This document shows positions 21,104 to 32,333 of a stretch of 35,660 nucleotides of DNA, one piece after another. The notes beneath the pieces were generated by a model. The model worked only from the letters and a program-made list of their open reading frames with translations. It had not been told where the DNA came from and ran no database searches. Each line of letters begins with the position of its first letter. Positions within the stretch are counted from its first letter, which is position 1. The DNA is from Saccoglossus kowalevskii (Eukaryota; Hemichordata; Enteropneusta; Harrimaniidae), in assembly GCF_000003605.2 (NCBI RefSeq), contig NW_003153295.1, positions 2,116-37,775 on the forward strand. Direction: 5' to 3'. The translations under genes were made by a program, and so were the position numbers.

Positions 21104-22668
21104 TTAAGGATGAGACCCAGGTTCGTGGGCGCTTATATTCAAACCTCTATTTCACAGTGAAGATGGCATTTGACTACCTACATGTTATATATGTTTAGTT
21201 AGCTCTGTTTGTGAATTGTGTGAAATGTAATTTTGTTCTTAAACGTGTGAAGTGTATGCGTGTTTCCCTCGAAAATAGGCTTTTTTGAGTGTTTCACTCA
21301 AAACAGACGTACGGAAAACATACTGAAGTTGCAGACATCCTGTCTACTGTTATATACTGATCAGCAAACTGAGAATCGGACCGTGTCCGTACAGTACAAT
21401 GCGAGCCTTTGTTTTCTTGAAATGAGACTCAAAAGTGAAAACCTTTAAATTTATGAATAAATTACCGTTTGTTTGTATTCTACTCAAGATTTCTTCCTTT
21501 TTCAATAAGTTCATCGAATAATGCGATACGTACAGTTATTGGTATCTAGATGAGAATCTTCTGTGAAAAATATTAACTGTTCCATTGATCCTGTGTCTCT
21601 CAAACGTCTATTAAAGTATTGCACGTAGTGCCAAAATGAAAGGCTCGAAAACGTAATTTCTTGTCTTTCTACTCGACTGGAAACCTATTTGAAACGATAA
21701 TTTTTTTTCATGATAATTTGCTTGGATAATACTCGTGTCTTTGACGTCCCGATTGACGAAAATAATCATACAGCGAAGGATATTTTTGGGGAAAATGCAA
21801 CGAAGTTTCGGAAACCACTCGGTAAAATGGCGTCACTCTTTTACTGAGCAAACATGGGAGGACAACGATTTAATCTTATCACAAAAATAAACGCAAAGTG
21901 TAATGAATACGTGGGATTAGGTCATGAGCCATGTTAGTCTTGTCAGCGTGATAACAGAAATAGAAATAGAATAGAGATCGATCTGGAAGTTCTATCTATT
22001 CTTCAGTCCTGTCGCGTCCGGTTGGTCGCGTCCGTTGAAAGTAAAACAGTTGTTGTTGCCGCAGCACCACCCACGTAAGCTGTCTAAACTACGAATATAT
22101 TACACAAAATGATTTGTACTCAGAAAAGACGTCGATTCGTGTAATATTAATTAAACACAGTCCTTTAACAAAGAGTGACTGTGGTCCAAAGCGTCATCGT
22201 GTCACTGATCAGAGCCCGAGTTAGAAATCATGAAATTATCTTTGTCGCAATATGAACCAGCATCAGATCATTTTAGGTCGAACTGTACCTCTGCATTCGT
22301 GCTTTTTTTTAGGCGGACCAGGTTTTCTCTTTTTACGACGAACTTTTTACGATATGAACGTGTTAGCACCAGCGGCAGCCCATGTTGTTGATGTTATGAC
22401 TGAGTGGAGCAGTCGGAGAACTTTCAACGAGGAGGAGGCAGGGACTTGCATAATTGTCTGTCAATGTATTTTAATTAGCTTCGTCGTTAAGCCCGTAGAA
22501 AAAAATGACACGCGTAGCTGTTTATCGTCGCACTTTTATTAATATTTAGCACTTTTCTAATTATAAAATTAACTATTTTGTTTTACTAGTGTGAAAACAA
22601 CCTTGCAACATTTGAAAATATGCAAAAAAAGTCCAAAAATATGCTACGAACCTGGGTCTCATCCTTAA
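21104..22668. mobile_element. 1.56 kb DNA element with 19-bp perfect inverted repeats and TTAA flanks
   Basis: TTAA at 21104-21107 is followed by GGATGAGACCCAGGTTCGT (21108-21126). The exact reverse complement occupies 22646-22664 and is followed by TTAA (22665-22668). A TTAA target duplication is typical of piggyBac and Kolobok transposons. The TIR sequence does not start with the usual piggyBac CCC, so I leave the superfamily open. No transposase motif was found in the 1557 bp. The 96-residue frame at 22252-22542 is unrecognised, so this is probably a non-autonomous copy. A near-palindrome TTTTTTGAGTGTTTCACTCA lies at about 21281. It sits about 120 bases downstream of the V-set exon. Confidence 0.88.
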
Positions 22669-24100
22669 ATGAACGTTGTATTCAGTAATTCATCCGGGCT
22701 GAGTTATGAGCTCTATCTCAACTTATTCTCCAAGACCAGTCTTGTTGACCTGTACAACCAGCTTAGAAGTCCGGAAAGAGTCAGTAATAAAGTAGTAAAA
22801 CACGCAATATGTATTACAGAAAATACTCTCAAGGTATATCGTATATTGTATATTGAAGAAAATACAAGCTTTCTAATCATGGATTGCCAAGTGTGTTGCA
22901 CAAAATATTTAAGAAATCAGTTCTCATAATTAAAGCTAGTGTTATTTGCAATACGATAATATTTAAAAGAATTAATTGTGTATTTTGTCATAGTTGATAA
23001 GTGATACATGATTTCAAGAGTTTAATCATAAAAATTGCCTACTTGGTGAGTCATGTGTCATATCGCTCATACAGACGCCCGTCATGGACTTGGTCAGGAT
23101 TCCCACGGTTGGCGCTTGTATTGGAACAATATCAAGCGTATTTTTATTTATTGATTTTATTCAATGTATTTCGGGAAACTTATGCGGGTGTATTGAATCA
23201 CTTTCCTATCATAAAAGGTATTCAATTTGGATCACGTGATTTAGCTTATAAAAAGTCATGTTACTTTAGATTTAGGGAGATACAGATATAGATTCAGGAA
23301 GACACGCTGGACCTGGTCCACTTGTTTGCTCTCTGGGCTTGGCCGTTGGCCCAACGCCCAAATGCAACTTTTGTACTTATCTGATGTCACGACTCCGAAT
23401 AAAGATCTCCGGTTCACCCCACCCCACTGGAATGATGTGGAGACTTCGTTAGTTTGGGTCAAAATACATGAACTTTAATTATTTAATAAATTTGTCAAAA
23501 TTACTAATAATCACTTTTAAATAAATTTGCTACATATATGCTATAGATCGACAAAAATATACATATTAATTCCCTAATTTACATGATAAGTAGACATTTT
23601 TCTACAAATATCTTAATTAATGTCAATTTCTGATATCTCATCAAAATGATATTTAAATGGAACCTGTGATGGAAATTATGTGGAATATATCAGATCGAAA
23701 ACTAGAGATCTACAATCAAATTAACCTTCTGTGAGTAATATAAACTTCAATACTGTACCGTGGATCACATTATTTCCATGTTATTTATCTCAAATCGCAA
23801 AGCTTCTTTTTCAAAACAAACAAATTTAGAATTAATTTTAAATAACCCTGTATTACTCCCAGCACATGAAGTTTTCCGATTTTTTTGTTTTGATTTTCAA
23901 AATGAAATGTTCTCAAAGAATGTTTCTGCTTATTCACACCTGACAAATCTTCTGATGACTTTTTTGGAGTTATCCAGATAAAGTGGCCTTATGCCATCAT
24001 CGCAATTTCTGAAGTCTATTCACATGTATTTTTCATTGACCTGAATAATTGTTACGCTTATTTCCAGAATGGCTTTTAACGAACCAGTCCAGTCAATATA
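22669..24100. other. Intron 2 interior, nothing recognised
   Basis: Short open frames (for example 22669-22929 and 23001-23291) show no domain. The block 23310-23460 is locally GC-richer but unidentified. Confidence 0.4.
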
Positions 24101-24107
24101 TGCCATG

Positions 24108-24400
24108 ACCTAGAACAAACTGCAACAGAATGTCTGTTTGCATAAAATAGCCATCCAACCTCCCATAAACTTCATATCAAAAATGTAGGCAGTGGAAAAT
24201 TGCTAATTCGCATATATTCAAAATGGCCGCAACATTAGGCAAATTTACACCAGGATATGTATATAGCTTTGCATTATAAATAAATATTGATGTGAGTACA
24301 GTTATGTGCAAGTGGTGAAACATTATTTACACAAGTATAGGATGAGTGTCTTGATAAATGATGTCAATTTTCCAAAATGGCCGCCATTTTGAATAGATCA
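24108..24400 (+). repeat. Probable further copy of the inverted-arm repeat
   Basis: The order CTGCAACAGAA, then about 90 bases later GCATATATTCAAAATGGCCG, then 165 bases later TCCAAAATGGCCGCC follows the layout of the left arm at 12491-12812. Intervening similarity is weak. Confidence 0.5.
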
Positions 24401-24507
24401 TACCGGAAACAGAAAAGCGCCACCATTAAGTATTCACTCACACCAAATTACACTCTAGCATAACACGTAATGACGTAAACATGGTGATGTTTTAAATAAA
24501 TGTATTT

Positions 24508-24600
24508 TGTAATAAGGGTAGCAACGTTTTGTAATAAAAAAAATACCGATGCGTTTTGTAATAGGGGTAGCAGCATTTTGTAATAATATTCATGTATTGA
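24508..24600 (-). repeat. Inverted repeat B, left copy (GTAATAAGGGTAGCA units)
   Basis: Alternating short units of the form TTTTGTAATAAGGGTAGCA and GATGCGTTTTGTAATA, ending TTTTGTAATAATATTCAT. The reverse complement matches 29069-29165, including the terminal GAATATTATTACAAAA. Confidence 0.8.
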
Positions 24601-25504
24601 GATATCATCAGTACTTTTTGATATATGTTTAGAAAGATGTTACTTGAAATAAGTAATTGTATAATTTAAATACGGCAACTAATATGATTGAAAACTGAAT
24701 TTATTACACATGAAATAGGTTTGAAAAAGCAGTAAGATCGTATCTCCAGTGCTTGCGCCAGTGGTCGAATTTAAAGTGGTACTAAAACAGTTTAAGGCCA
24801 GTTCTCAAATTATTTACATTATTATTGTGTTTATATCAATCATTGACAATTACGTTACAGATACGGCTATGTTTCTCTCCTGAGGCTAGTGTTACGAAGT
24901 GGGGTATGCGTCCGCCCCGTAAGTCAGTCCTTCCGCTCGTGGCATTATATCGAAATTCTTCAACTGAATTATTTTAAACTCACTCAGCACTTAATTGCAC
25001 GATATATCGAGAGCGTCTGTGCAAAAATTGATGCCAGTGCCAGTGCCAGTGGATGTTTTATTAGTATATCGTAGGTATAAATACATTGAGCGAACGCGTT
25101 ATAGCGTGCCCGTTTTTTGACTTTATAGAGCTTGTTCTTAGCGAAAAATAGAAGCGTCCATTAACACCGAACACCCTACCGAATCGTACGGCACGAGTAT
25201 AACTTTAAGATCTTGAGCGAATCGTTTGAGCCACAAACGGCAACTAATTTTGTGAGACCGTTAATCCATTTTGCCCTACGTTCGTAGTGCAAAAATGATA
25301 TTTAGCTGATTCAGTTGACTGCGGGAATTATTATCACTTACAACTAATGTTAGACGGTCGACTGTGGACTACCAGTCACTATACAATTGATTGCATATGT
25401 TAGTTTTGTGTTTTGACCAATAAAATTAATCGCTGGATTTACTTCATTAACCTACTCGTAAAATATAATGTCCAATAGAGAACCCAGATATTTTTCTAAT
25501 TGAT

Positions 25505-25860
25505 TCCCGTGTGCGAAGCACACACTGGGAGTCTTTGCAGTTACCTATCTTTCTGTATTGTTTGTGTGTCCACGGATATCTCAAGAACCGTATATTGGTT
25601 TTTAATGAAACCTGTTACATAGATGCTCAAGACTAATGCACAGATTTGATTAGTTTTAGGTATAAATCCATGCATATAATTAACCTAATTTGCATAATGA
25701 TTAGTAATTTTTTTGTCTTTTCTACTGATACCTCAGTTACTAATCATCACATTTGAATGACACTTAAATAGATACATAGCACAATGCACAGACAGAGACG
25801 CGAACTATTAATTACCTAATTTGCATAATTAATCAATGTTCAGCTTTTGATATTCAAAGT
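25505..25860 (+). repeat. Degenerate tandem repeat C, copy 1
   Basis: Opens with GTGCGAAGCACACACTGGGA and GTCTTTGCAGTTA. Units of about 150-170 bp with ATCTCAAGAACC, GGTTTTTAATGAAAC, ACATAGATGCTC, AATCCATGCATAT and TAACCTAATTTGCATAATGA follow. The same opening and units occur at 30325-30980 in the same orientation. Confidence 0.85.
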
Positions 25861-25999
25861 ACTAAAATTCAAACTGAGATGTTTGTTTATACAGGTTTCT
25901 CGCCATTTTTTGAAATTTTACAATTTGGTCTACCGTGCCTGTCGTCTTCGTCACACAGACATCAAAGACTGCCCGAATTTCCCTTCACTTGATACAACT

Positions 26000-26678
26000 T
26001 ATTGTCAAAGATACAGTTATTAGTTTTGATTGGCTTGACGCGTCTGTCAGTTATTTCTACACTGTACGATGATTGGTTATTATTTGTGACTTACAAGTAC
26101 ACACACTTTCGTAGAGAGTGGGATTTTCCCAGCAGAATCTATTCACTGAAAGCGACATGCAGAAAGCCATAGCCGAGCAACAGAGAGTAAATTGAAGACA
26201 ATATTCTTCTATACATATGCGACTAATTCAGTAAATCTTTAATAGTGGGGCTTCCCCTTAAATATTGAATGGTCTGTCGTCCCTTACTAGCTCGTCTCAG
26301 GCGTATTTTATTTGGCGGGAACTCCGGGCTGCAGTATTTGAAGTGTGTATGCCGTCACACCTGCGACCGGCACAGTAGACCAATTTGTAAAATGCATTTT
26401 TTTATATGTTTTTCATCGTAATTTCGTTTACGCCTCTGGTTGAATCATGTTTTGCCGAGTGGCATTATGACGCGTTCGGCTTAATTCGGAAACGCACGGA
26501 AAATAATGGTTTCCGAATCATTGGTTGACCGCGAATAATCATCGTCATAACGCAAATGCCGTCGCCTATCACAAATTTTAGTTGTAAATATAACTGCTCT
26601 TTGGAATTATTAACAACTAATATGACTCAATAACGTATAATGAGTGCTTATAGAGGATCATTGAATACTCACATGTTG

Positions 26679-26713
<35 letters not shown>

Positions 26714-29060
26714 TTTTCACTTCAAGTTTTGGTCGGTTTCTATAAACACCAAGCTTCCAGTTAGCTACGTTGGGTGGCCTGAGTACGCTCCGCCACGTCG
26801 TGTCACGGGTGACTGTCAAATCTCAAATAAAGTATTGTTTTTTCACACACTGAACCCGCCTACTGTCATTTTAAATCATGTCCACTTTTCATCACGAATA
26901 AATCAACTGGTAGTATTATCACGTAGTTTTTAAACTTTGTTGTGTGTTTTATTTCTGTTTTGGGACTGGTAGGGGGGATCGTAACTCCTTGTGGTGAGAA
27001 CCAGTGAGACTGGCCTACTTGCAGGGTTCCAAAGCTTAACGTTGTACGTTTTATTGCTTTCATTTACGTTACTTGTCCTTGTCAAACTGCTTATTAAAAA
27101 TCACTACTACTACTACTACCGTTAAAATTCCTATAATTGCTTAACGCGCGCAAAGGGCAATATTATCCGTAGATGTATATTGACAATGCAACTCAAGTAA
27201 GATAGTAAGATGTAAGAATCTGGCGATTATACATAGAACAACGTTCTTCACAAAGCTGTGTCTGTTAAAATACGCATATATTGAAAACAAAACATACTTT
27301 CCATAGCAGAAAAACGTTGTAAATATATTTAGGTATAATCTCCAATTTATTTGACGTCAGCAGACACGTGTGATCACTGCCAGAGTTCTGTTAGAATCCG
27401 AGCCGCATCGGAGATCGATGTGCAGTGCCGGTAATTACAAGTATCGGTACTCGATTGGGGTTTCCTTTCGCGGTTTTCGCATAACATTTTACATAAAATC
27501 ATCCAAATTGTCGTTTAGTGACGTCACATTATTTTTGATCTGCCCATGTATGACGTCATACTATGACCATGCGTGTGATAAACATGCGCGTATATTGAGC
27601 GGACACACGCGGTACCTTTTTATGTTGGAGTTTATATCCGACAGTCTGTATTTCGTACTAACAGAAGAAATGTGTATAGCTCATTATTAGTGCATAGTCC
27701 ACGTCAAATATTTGTTGTCTCCATTTTGTGGGCGAGTCTCAAACCTTCGGGAATAATAGGCGTGACCAGTTAATGAGTCATAGAAACACTCACTCGATAG
27801 GGTGGGTTTACAGATATATAGACACACTTTGGACCTGATTCTAGTTAATTGCGACTGTGCAATCAACAAGACTCTGTATACGTGTAACTGCATATACATA
27901 TAGAAGATATAATGCACATACATCTACAAATAACATTCTTGAATAAAATAAATTCATGAAGAATCTATGTAAAGGAGTATAAACTCATATAAGAACCGAG
28001 AAAAAAAACTGCCTTCAACTTAAATTATTAGTTTACTGCATGCGTTAAAGAACAAAACCAAAAAAAGGAAATCCAAAAGCTTAAGACATCTTATCTAATA
28101 TTGTAACTATATATGCATTTCAGAGTGCATGCCGGTTATATTTCATCGCACACGATCTGCATTTTATTGAACTGTTGCTTTTTCAATGATTATGTGCTAA
28201 ACATTTCTGCGGCCTCACCCACCCGACCTTCAAGTCCATTTAAATCAATTGTGAGCTTCATGCTAGTGATATCACGGTAAAGTGTCATCTGCTTTAATGT
28301 AATTATTGTATATAATATAAATAACTTGATTGCGTGCCAGACCGATCCATTTAAATATATTGGTGATGACTATACATATTCCCAACAACAGTTATATCAA
28401 AACTTATAATATTATGATGCTTTGTGTTATTGGAATTCCAAGTGTATATAGTACGGTTAAACAACTGGATTGTTTTTTTTTATTTTGGCGAGGGTTCTTA
28501 AAAGTATTGAACATCAGTCAAGTGTTCTTAAAATCCAGGATTTTCAAGACCCCTTAAAGGTTTCTTAATGAAGCCTTGTGAAGCCCGATATTTTCATAAT
28601 AATACATAGAAATGGTGAAAATTAGCAAATCCTATAATAGCGAAAAACATCCAGGTGAGAGATCATCATAATAAAACACATAATAACAATATGTCAGCGC
28701 CTCAGATCCAAATATTCCAAATTCAATCAAATAAACATGCACATTGGACTGCTGAACCCAAACGTGTCAAAACGAACCAAACTTGTTCAACAACAACCAC
28801 AAAACAAATTTTCTGAAAGTGGAAAAATCTTTTATAAACAAACAATTTGATAACAAACAGTTAATTGAACTCGAGTCGTACTAGATTATGATAGGTTAAA
28901 AAAACTGTGACGAATTGGCGATATAATGAACAACACACAACCCGATATCGAGACAATTTTCGACAAACCGCCTTCACGTGGTATTAATTAATTAATTAAT
29001 TCATTTATTTTGAGTTGCAGTCACGTCTGTAATAATACAACGATGTTTGTAGTTAGGGAT
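26000..29060. other. Intron 2 interior, no gene recognised
   Basis: Apart from (CTA)n runs I see only unassigned open frames, the longest at 27370-27690 (106 residues, no domain recognised). 26250-26560 is more CpG-rich than its surroundings and unidentified. Confidence 0.4.
26678..26713. repeat. (CTA)n microsatellite
   Basis: About 12 CTA repeats; a shorter ACT run occurs at 27101-27119. Confidence 0.95.
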
Positions 29061-29068
29061 TGTTCAAT

Positions 29069-29165
29069 TGATGAATATTATTACAAAACGCTGCTACCCC
29101 TATGTTACAAAACGCGTCAGTGATTTTATTACTAACCGCTGCTACCCTTATTACAAAACGCGTCA
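29069..29165 (+). repeat. Inverted repeat B, right copy
   Basis: Reads GAATATTATTACAAAACGCT, then GCTGCTACCCCTAT and, after a second unit, GCTGCTACCCTTATTACAAA: the reverse complement of 24508-24600 with few differences. It overlaps the 3' end of the broken ORF that follows, so the reading ITDAFCNKGSSG comes from the repeat and not from the protein family. Confidence 0.8.
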
Positions 29166-30300
29166 GTTATTACAAAATGCCGGAGTACAAACCGCTCTCC
29201 TGGATCACCACCATACAAAGAACACAGAGCTCTCTCACCAGCAACATAGATTTCTTCCGTGGTCGATTCTCTAGTAAATACATAAGCCTGCTTTTTGTAA
29301 TCAGTATCACTTTTTAATTTTTGTAGTGCTACATCTTTTCCAATGCCAACTAACCGTGACGTTGTATCGCATCCAGAAATAGCATGGACAAATGGCAACA
29401 ACTGGCACATCTCAGGTCCTAGTACATTCTTAAGCCAATTTATATTCCATACTCTTTGATGTTTGATTTCTTTAATCTCTGTCTATTTTCTGTTCTGAAA
29501 ATAATAGCGAAAGTATTTACATTTGCATGGGCACACAGTAGGACTAACATATTTGTATTTTCTCCTTCTGAGAGTAGTGGCATATTTGGTGACATCCTCT
29601 TCTGCATGGATTGTTTTTAAGCCATTTTCCTGCAATTTTGCACTGAGCATGTTTATGGACCTCTGCTTGTTTTGGCAGTTTGATAAGAAGGTCCTTCTTG
29701 GTCTTAATTGGCATGCTTCCAACAAAGCTCACTTGAGCACCCACAATGCCCTTTGAACGACACACATGTGCACTATCTTTAGCAGAAGGTCCAGCTCCAT
29801 ATCCACACCCAAAGACAATAGTGGCGTTGTATACTTTTGATGCATGTAATGTACATAACTTGTGCAGATGGATTCAAAGATTTGCTCTCACTTCCATGGA
29901 ATGCGTTGGATTAGTGATCCACCATCAAGCACGTAATGCATGTCTGCCTCTTCTGATATAGGCATATAAATTCCCCTACCAATTGTCTAAATAGCATCAG
30001 CAAGTTGTCGTGTGGACCACAATGGTCAAATAAGGATGATGGGTAATTACAGAGCTCATACTTGAATATTTCTTCAACATTATCAGTCACATTTGGTGCA
30101 ACTGATATCAAACACTGAAAAAGCAGTTTAGAGTCAATCTCTAAGGAATCACCTGCAATTTTTTTCTGGGCCATTGTAACTAGTTGCTGCTCCCTCTTGA
30201 ACGTAAAATCTTGGACGTTGTTTCCCGCCATTAACTGCAAAATGTGCTCAAGCACCATAAATGACCTTTCCTTTCTAGTACCAAATCTGGCTCATGTTGT
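29132..30300 (-). pseudogene. Broken ORF of a GCDTTSR-motif, PIN/FEN-like protein family, probably mobile-element borne
   Basis: Minus-strand frames give in order: NNVQDFTFKREQQLVTMAQK and FDHCGPHDNLLML (30258-29940); YVLDGGSLIQRIPW and then a stop, IFESICTSYVHYMHQKY (about 29935-29835); GPSAKDSAHVCRSKGIVGAQ and PIKTKKDLL (about 29790-29690); NKQRSINMLSAKLQENGLKT (about 29690-29630); CQLLPFVHAISGCDTTSRLV with IGKDVALQKLK (29410-29310); GERALCSLYGG (about 29230). These blocks occur in this order in many uncharacterised invertebrate proteins I recall, whose central part I read as a PIN/FEN-type nuclease fold (inference). At least one stop and several frame changes are present, an internal segment appears missing after the NKQR block, and the CXC C-terminus expected downstream is absent. 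It cannot be functional as it stands. Confidence 0.75.
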
Positions 30301-30324
30301 TGCTGCACTTTTTGACCCCTGTGT

Positions 30325-30980
30325 GCAAAGCACCCAATGGGAGTCTTTGCAGTTAATGTGTCTATGTGTGTGTATGTCCATCTATTCCAATGATATCTCA
30401 AGAACCATATGCTGGTTTTTAATGAAACTTGATGCATAAATGCACTGAGCTAATGCGCAGATTAGATTAGGTTTTAGTATGAATCCATGCAAATTAATTA
30501 TCTAATTTAAATTGCATGATAATTAGCATATTTTTAGCTGAATCTAAAGAACCACTCATTGGTTTTTGATGAAACTTGGTACATAGATGTTCTGAGACAA
30601 TGGGCAGACCTGATTAGTTTTGGGTGCTTATCCATGCATATTAATTACCAAATTTGCATAATGATTTGTAAATTTTCGACTTTTTCGCTGATATTTCAAG
30701 TAATAATCTTTACTTTTCAATGGAACTTGGTACATAGATGCTCTATGACTATTCACAGACCTGATTAGATTTGGGTTAATAATCCATGCATATTAATAAC
30801 CTAATGTGCATATTGATTAGCACATTTTAAGCATATGTATATATGTCCTTTAGTGCAAGGCACACAATCATTGCGTTGAAGTTTGATGTGTGTACTTATG
30901 AATGTTAGTATATATGTGTGTGTATGTCCCACCAATATCTCAAGAACCAATCATTTGGTATATGGATGCTTTAAGTTAAT
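30325..30980 (+). repeat. Degenerate tandem repeat C, copy 2
   Basis: Starts GTGTGCAAAGCACCCAATGG, GAGTCTTTGCAGTTAA directly beside the 5' end of the broken ORF. Units with ATCTCAAGAACC / GAAACTTGGTACATAGATG / CATGCATATTAAT-ACC recur about every 150 bases (near 30395, 30545, 30690 and 30938), with a partial restart of the opening motif near 30853. Confidence 0.85.
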
Positions 30981-31572
30981 GCACAGACTGAAAACACACT
31001 AAACAAGCCATTCAGAATGTCACAAGCCCTTCTGTTCTTGTACATTAATGCGTGACAAAAATGTCAGCATTTATATGCTCTTTTTTAATCAATTGCCAGC
31101 TCTACATTGAACTAATGACTTTGACTGCCAGAAAATTTAACATGTGTGAGTCTCCAATGTCTGTTTTGGCAAAATGTAAAAGATATATCGTAATTTCAAA
31201 TTATAGTGCATTTTGGGATACTTATGTAAGATTACTACAGGAGACACACATTGACGGATTTGTTTGATTCAGTCATAAACTATCTCACAGTAAATATCAT
31301 TTGGAATTGCGATATGGTCTTTGATTGTATTGCGACACAAATAAATTGTTGTTGATATGCTAGAACATAATTGTCTAATTGGACAGCTTAAATTTCAGAT
31401 GATGAAAATTGTTGATTTTCTTCATGCTATCAGGTGACTTCTATACTATGAAGCTCATTGCCAAATGCTTTAACATCATGTAACTGGTATATATATACAC
31501 GAGTATATTTTGATATTATACTATATCCCCAGTTACAAGTTATGCATAATACATTTCATTATTTCCATACAG

Positions 31573-31866
31573 AGGCAAGCCCACCAAATAAGCCTACTAT
31601 AAGTATCACTGATGGTAATAATCCATCAAATGCAGGTGATAGAATCAGATTGAAATGTACATCAAGTAGTGGCAGTCCAACACCAAGTTATACCTGGCAA
31701 AAAGATAATCAACCACTACCAGTATTACCTAGATATCAATTAAATAGTGACAACAGTAGATTAACTATCCATCCTAGTCACAAAGATGACAATGGTAAAA
31801 TATTTACATGTCACGTGTCTAACGTTAAAGGAAGTGAAGAGGAAGATATAACAATCGAAATAAGAT
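31573..31866 (+). CDS. IgSF gene, I-set/C2-type Ig domain exon
   Basis: This 294-base exon (98 codons, phase 1-1) has acceptor CCATACAG| and donor GAT|GTAAGT. It encodes an I-set-like Ig domain: Cys at residue 29 (RLKC), Trp at 42 (YTWQK), Cys at 80 in DDNGKIFTCHV and a closing strand DITIEIR. It starts with a proline-rich linker (ASPPNKP), typical at the start of tandem Ig domains. The first codon is split with the V-set exon (G|AG, Glu) and the last with the next exon (T|AT, Tyr). It follows a 10.6 kb intron and sits only 167 bases before the next Ig exon. It is extracellular; the domain type suggests adhesion or recognition, but the exact subfamily is unassigned. Confidence 0.9.
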
Positions 31867-32033
31867 GTAAGTAAATATGATGATTTTATAACATGTTAAA
31901 TCTTGCCCTACATTTCTATATACGTTACACCCAAACTATACTAAATGCTAATGTTTCACTCATTTAGTGGTATTGAAAATAAATAATATTAAAGAATAAT
32001 GTTAACTGTCCCCAACTTTATATTGATATTTAG
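31867..32033 (+). other. Intron 3 of the IgSF gene (167 bases)
   Basis: A short phase-1 intron, GTAAGT to TTTAG, AT-rich, with no other feature seen. Confidence 0.85.
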
Positions 32034-32333
32034 ATGCCCCGGGCAATCCAGTATGCACTTACCAGACTACAACATCCTTTTCGTATCTATTGGATGATGA
32101 AATGGGAATAAGATGCAGATCAACAGATGGTAGTCCATTAGCGACATTACACTGGTATCATGGTAACAATCAGATTCAAAGTTTATCACCATCTACAGAT
32201 GTCAACACAGTTACACTGGATTACACATGGAATCTGAAAAGAAATGATAATGGAGTAACATACATGTGTGAAGCAACAAATATTGTACAAACTACACCAT
32301 TAACATGTCAACTTGGACCATTCAATATCTACT
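32034..32333 (+). CDS. IgSF gene, C2-like Ig domain exon with a second cysteine pair
   Basis: This 300-base exon (100 codons, phase 1-1) has acceptor GATATTTAG| and donor TACT|GTAAGT. The canonical residues are Cys28 (GIRC), Trp41 (LHWYH) and Cys79 in NDNGVTYMCEATN. Two further cysteines, Cys8 in NPVCTY and Cys92 in PLTCQL, lie near the N- and C-terminal edges and could form a second disulfide joining the A and G strands, which I infer from position only. The 3' 106 bases of the exon and its donor belong to a 124-bp tandem repeat that continues into the following intron. The domain would be extracellular. It resembles the CEATN-type Ig domains of nephrin- and hemicentin-like adhesion proteins, but I cannot assign an orthologue. 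Confidence 0.9.

Larger units (their letters stand above)
20981..31572 (+). other. Putative intron 2 of the IgSF gene (10592 bases)
   Basis: The interval lies between the V-set donor and the I-set acceptor. It holds a 1.56 kb TTAA-flanked element, two related degenerate tandem repeats, an inverted-repeat pair and a broken minus-strand ORF. Stretches 22.7-24.1, 26.0-29.0 and 31.0-31.5 kb show no recognisable gene beyond microsatellites. No further Ig-type exon was recognised inside it, which leaves the V-set exon isolated from the rest of the Ig array. Confidence 0.65.

Noticed and set aside
22252-22542. 96-residue frame inside the TTAA element as a transposase
   Set aside because: No transposase motif or conserved acidic residues recognised; too short.
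26640-26933. 97-residue frame with a poly-tyrosine run
   Set aside because: The tyrosines come from a CTA microsatellite; the remainder shows no domain.
27370-27690. 106-residue open frame
   Set aside because: No domain, signal or repeat recognised and no splice context consistent with the Ig exons.
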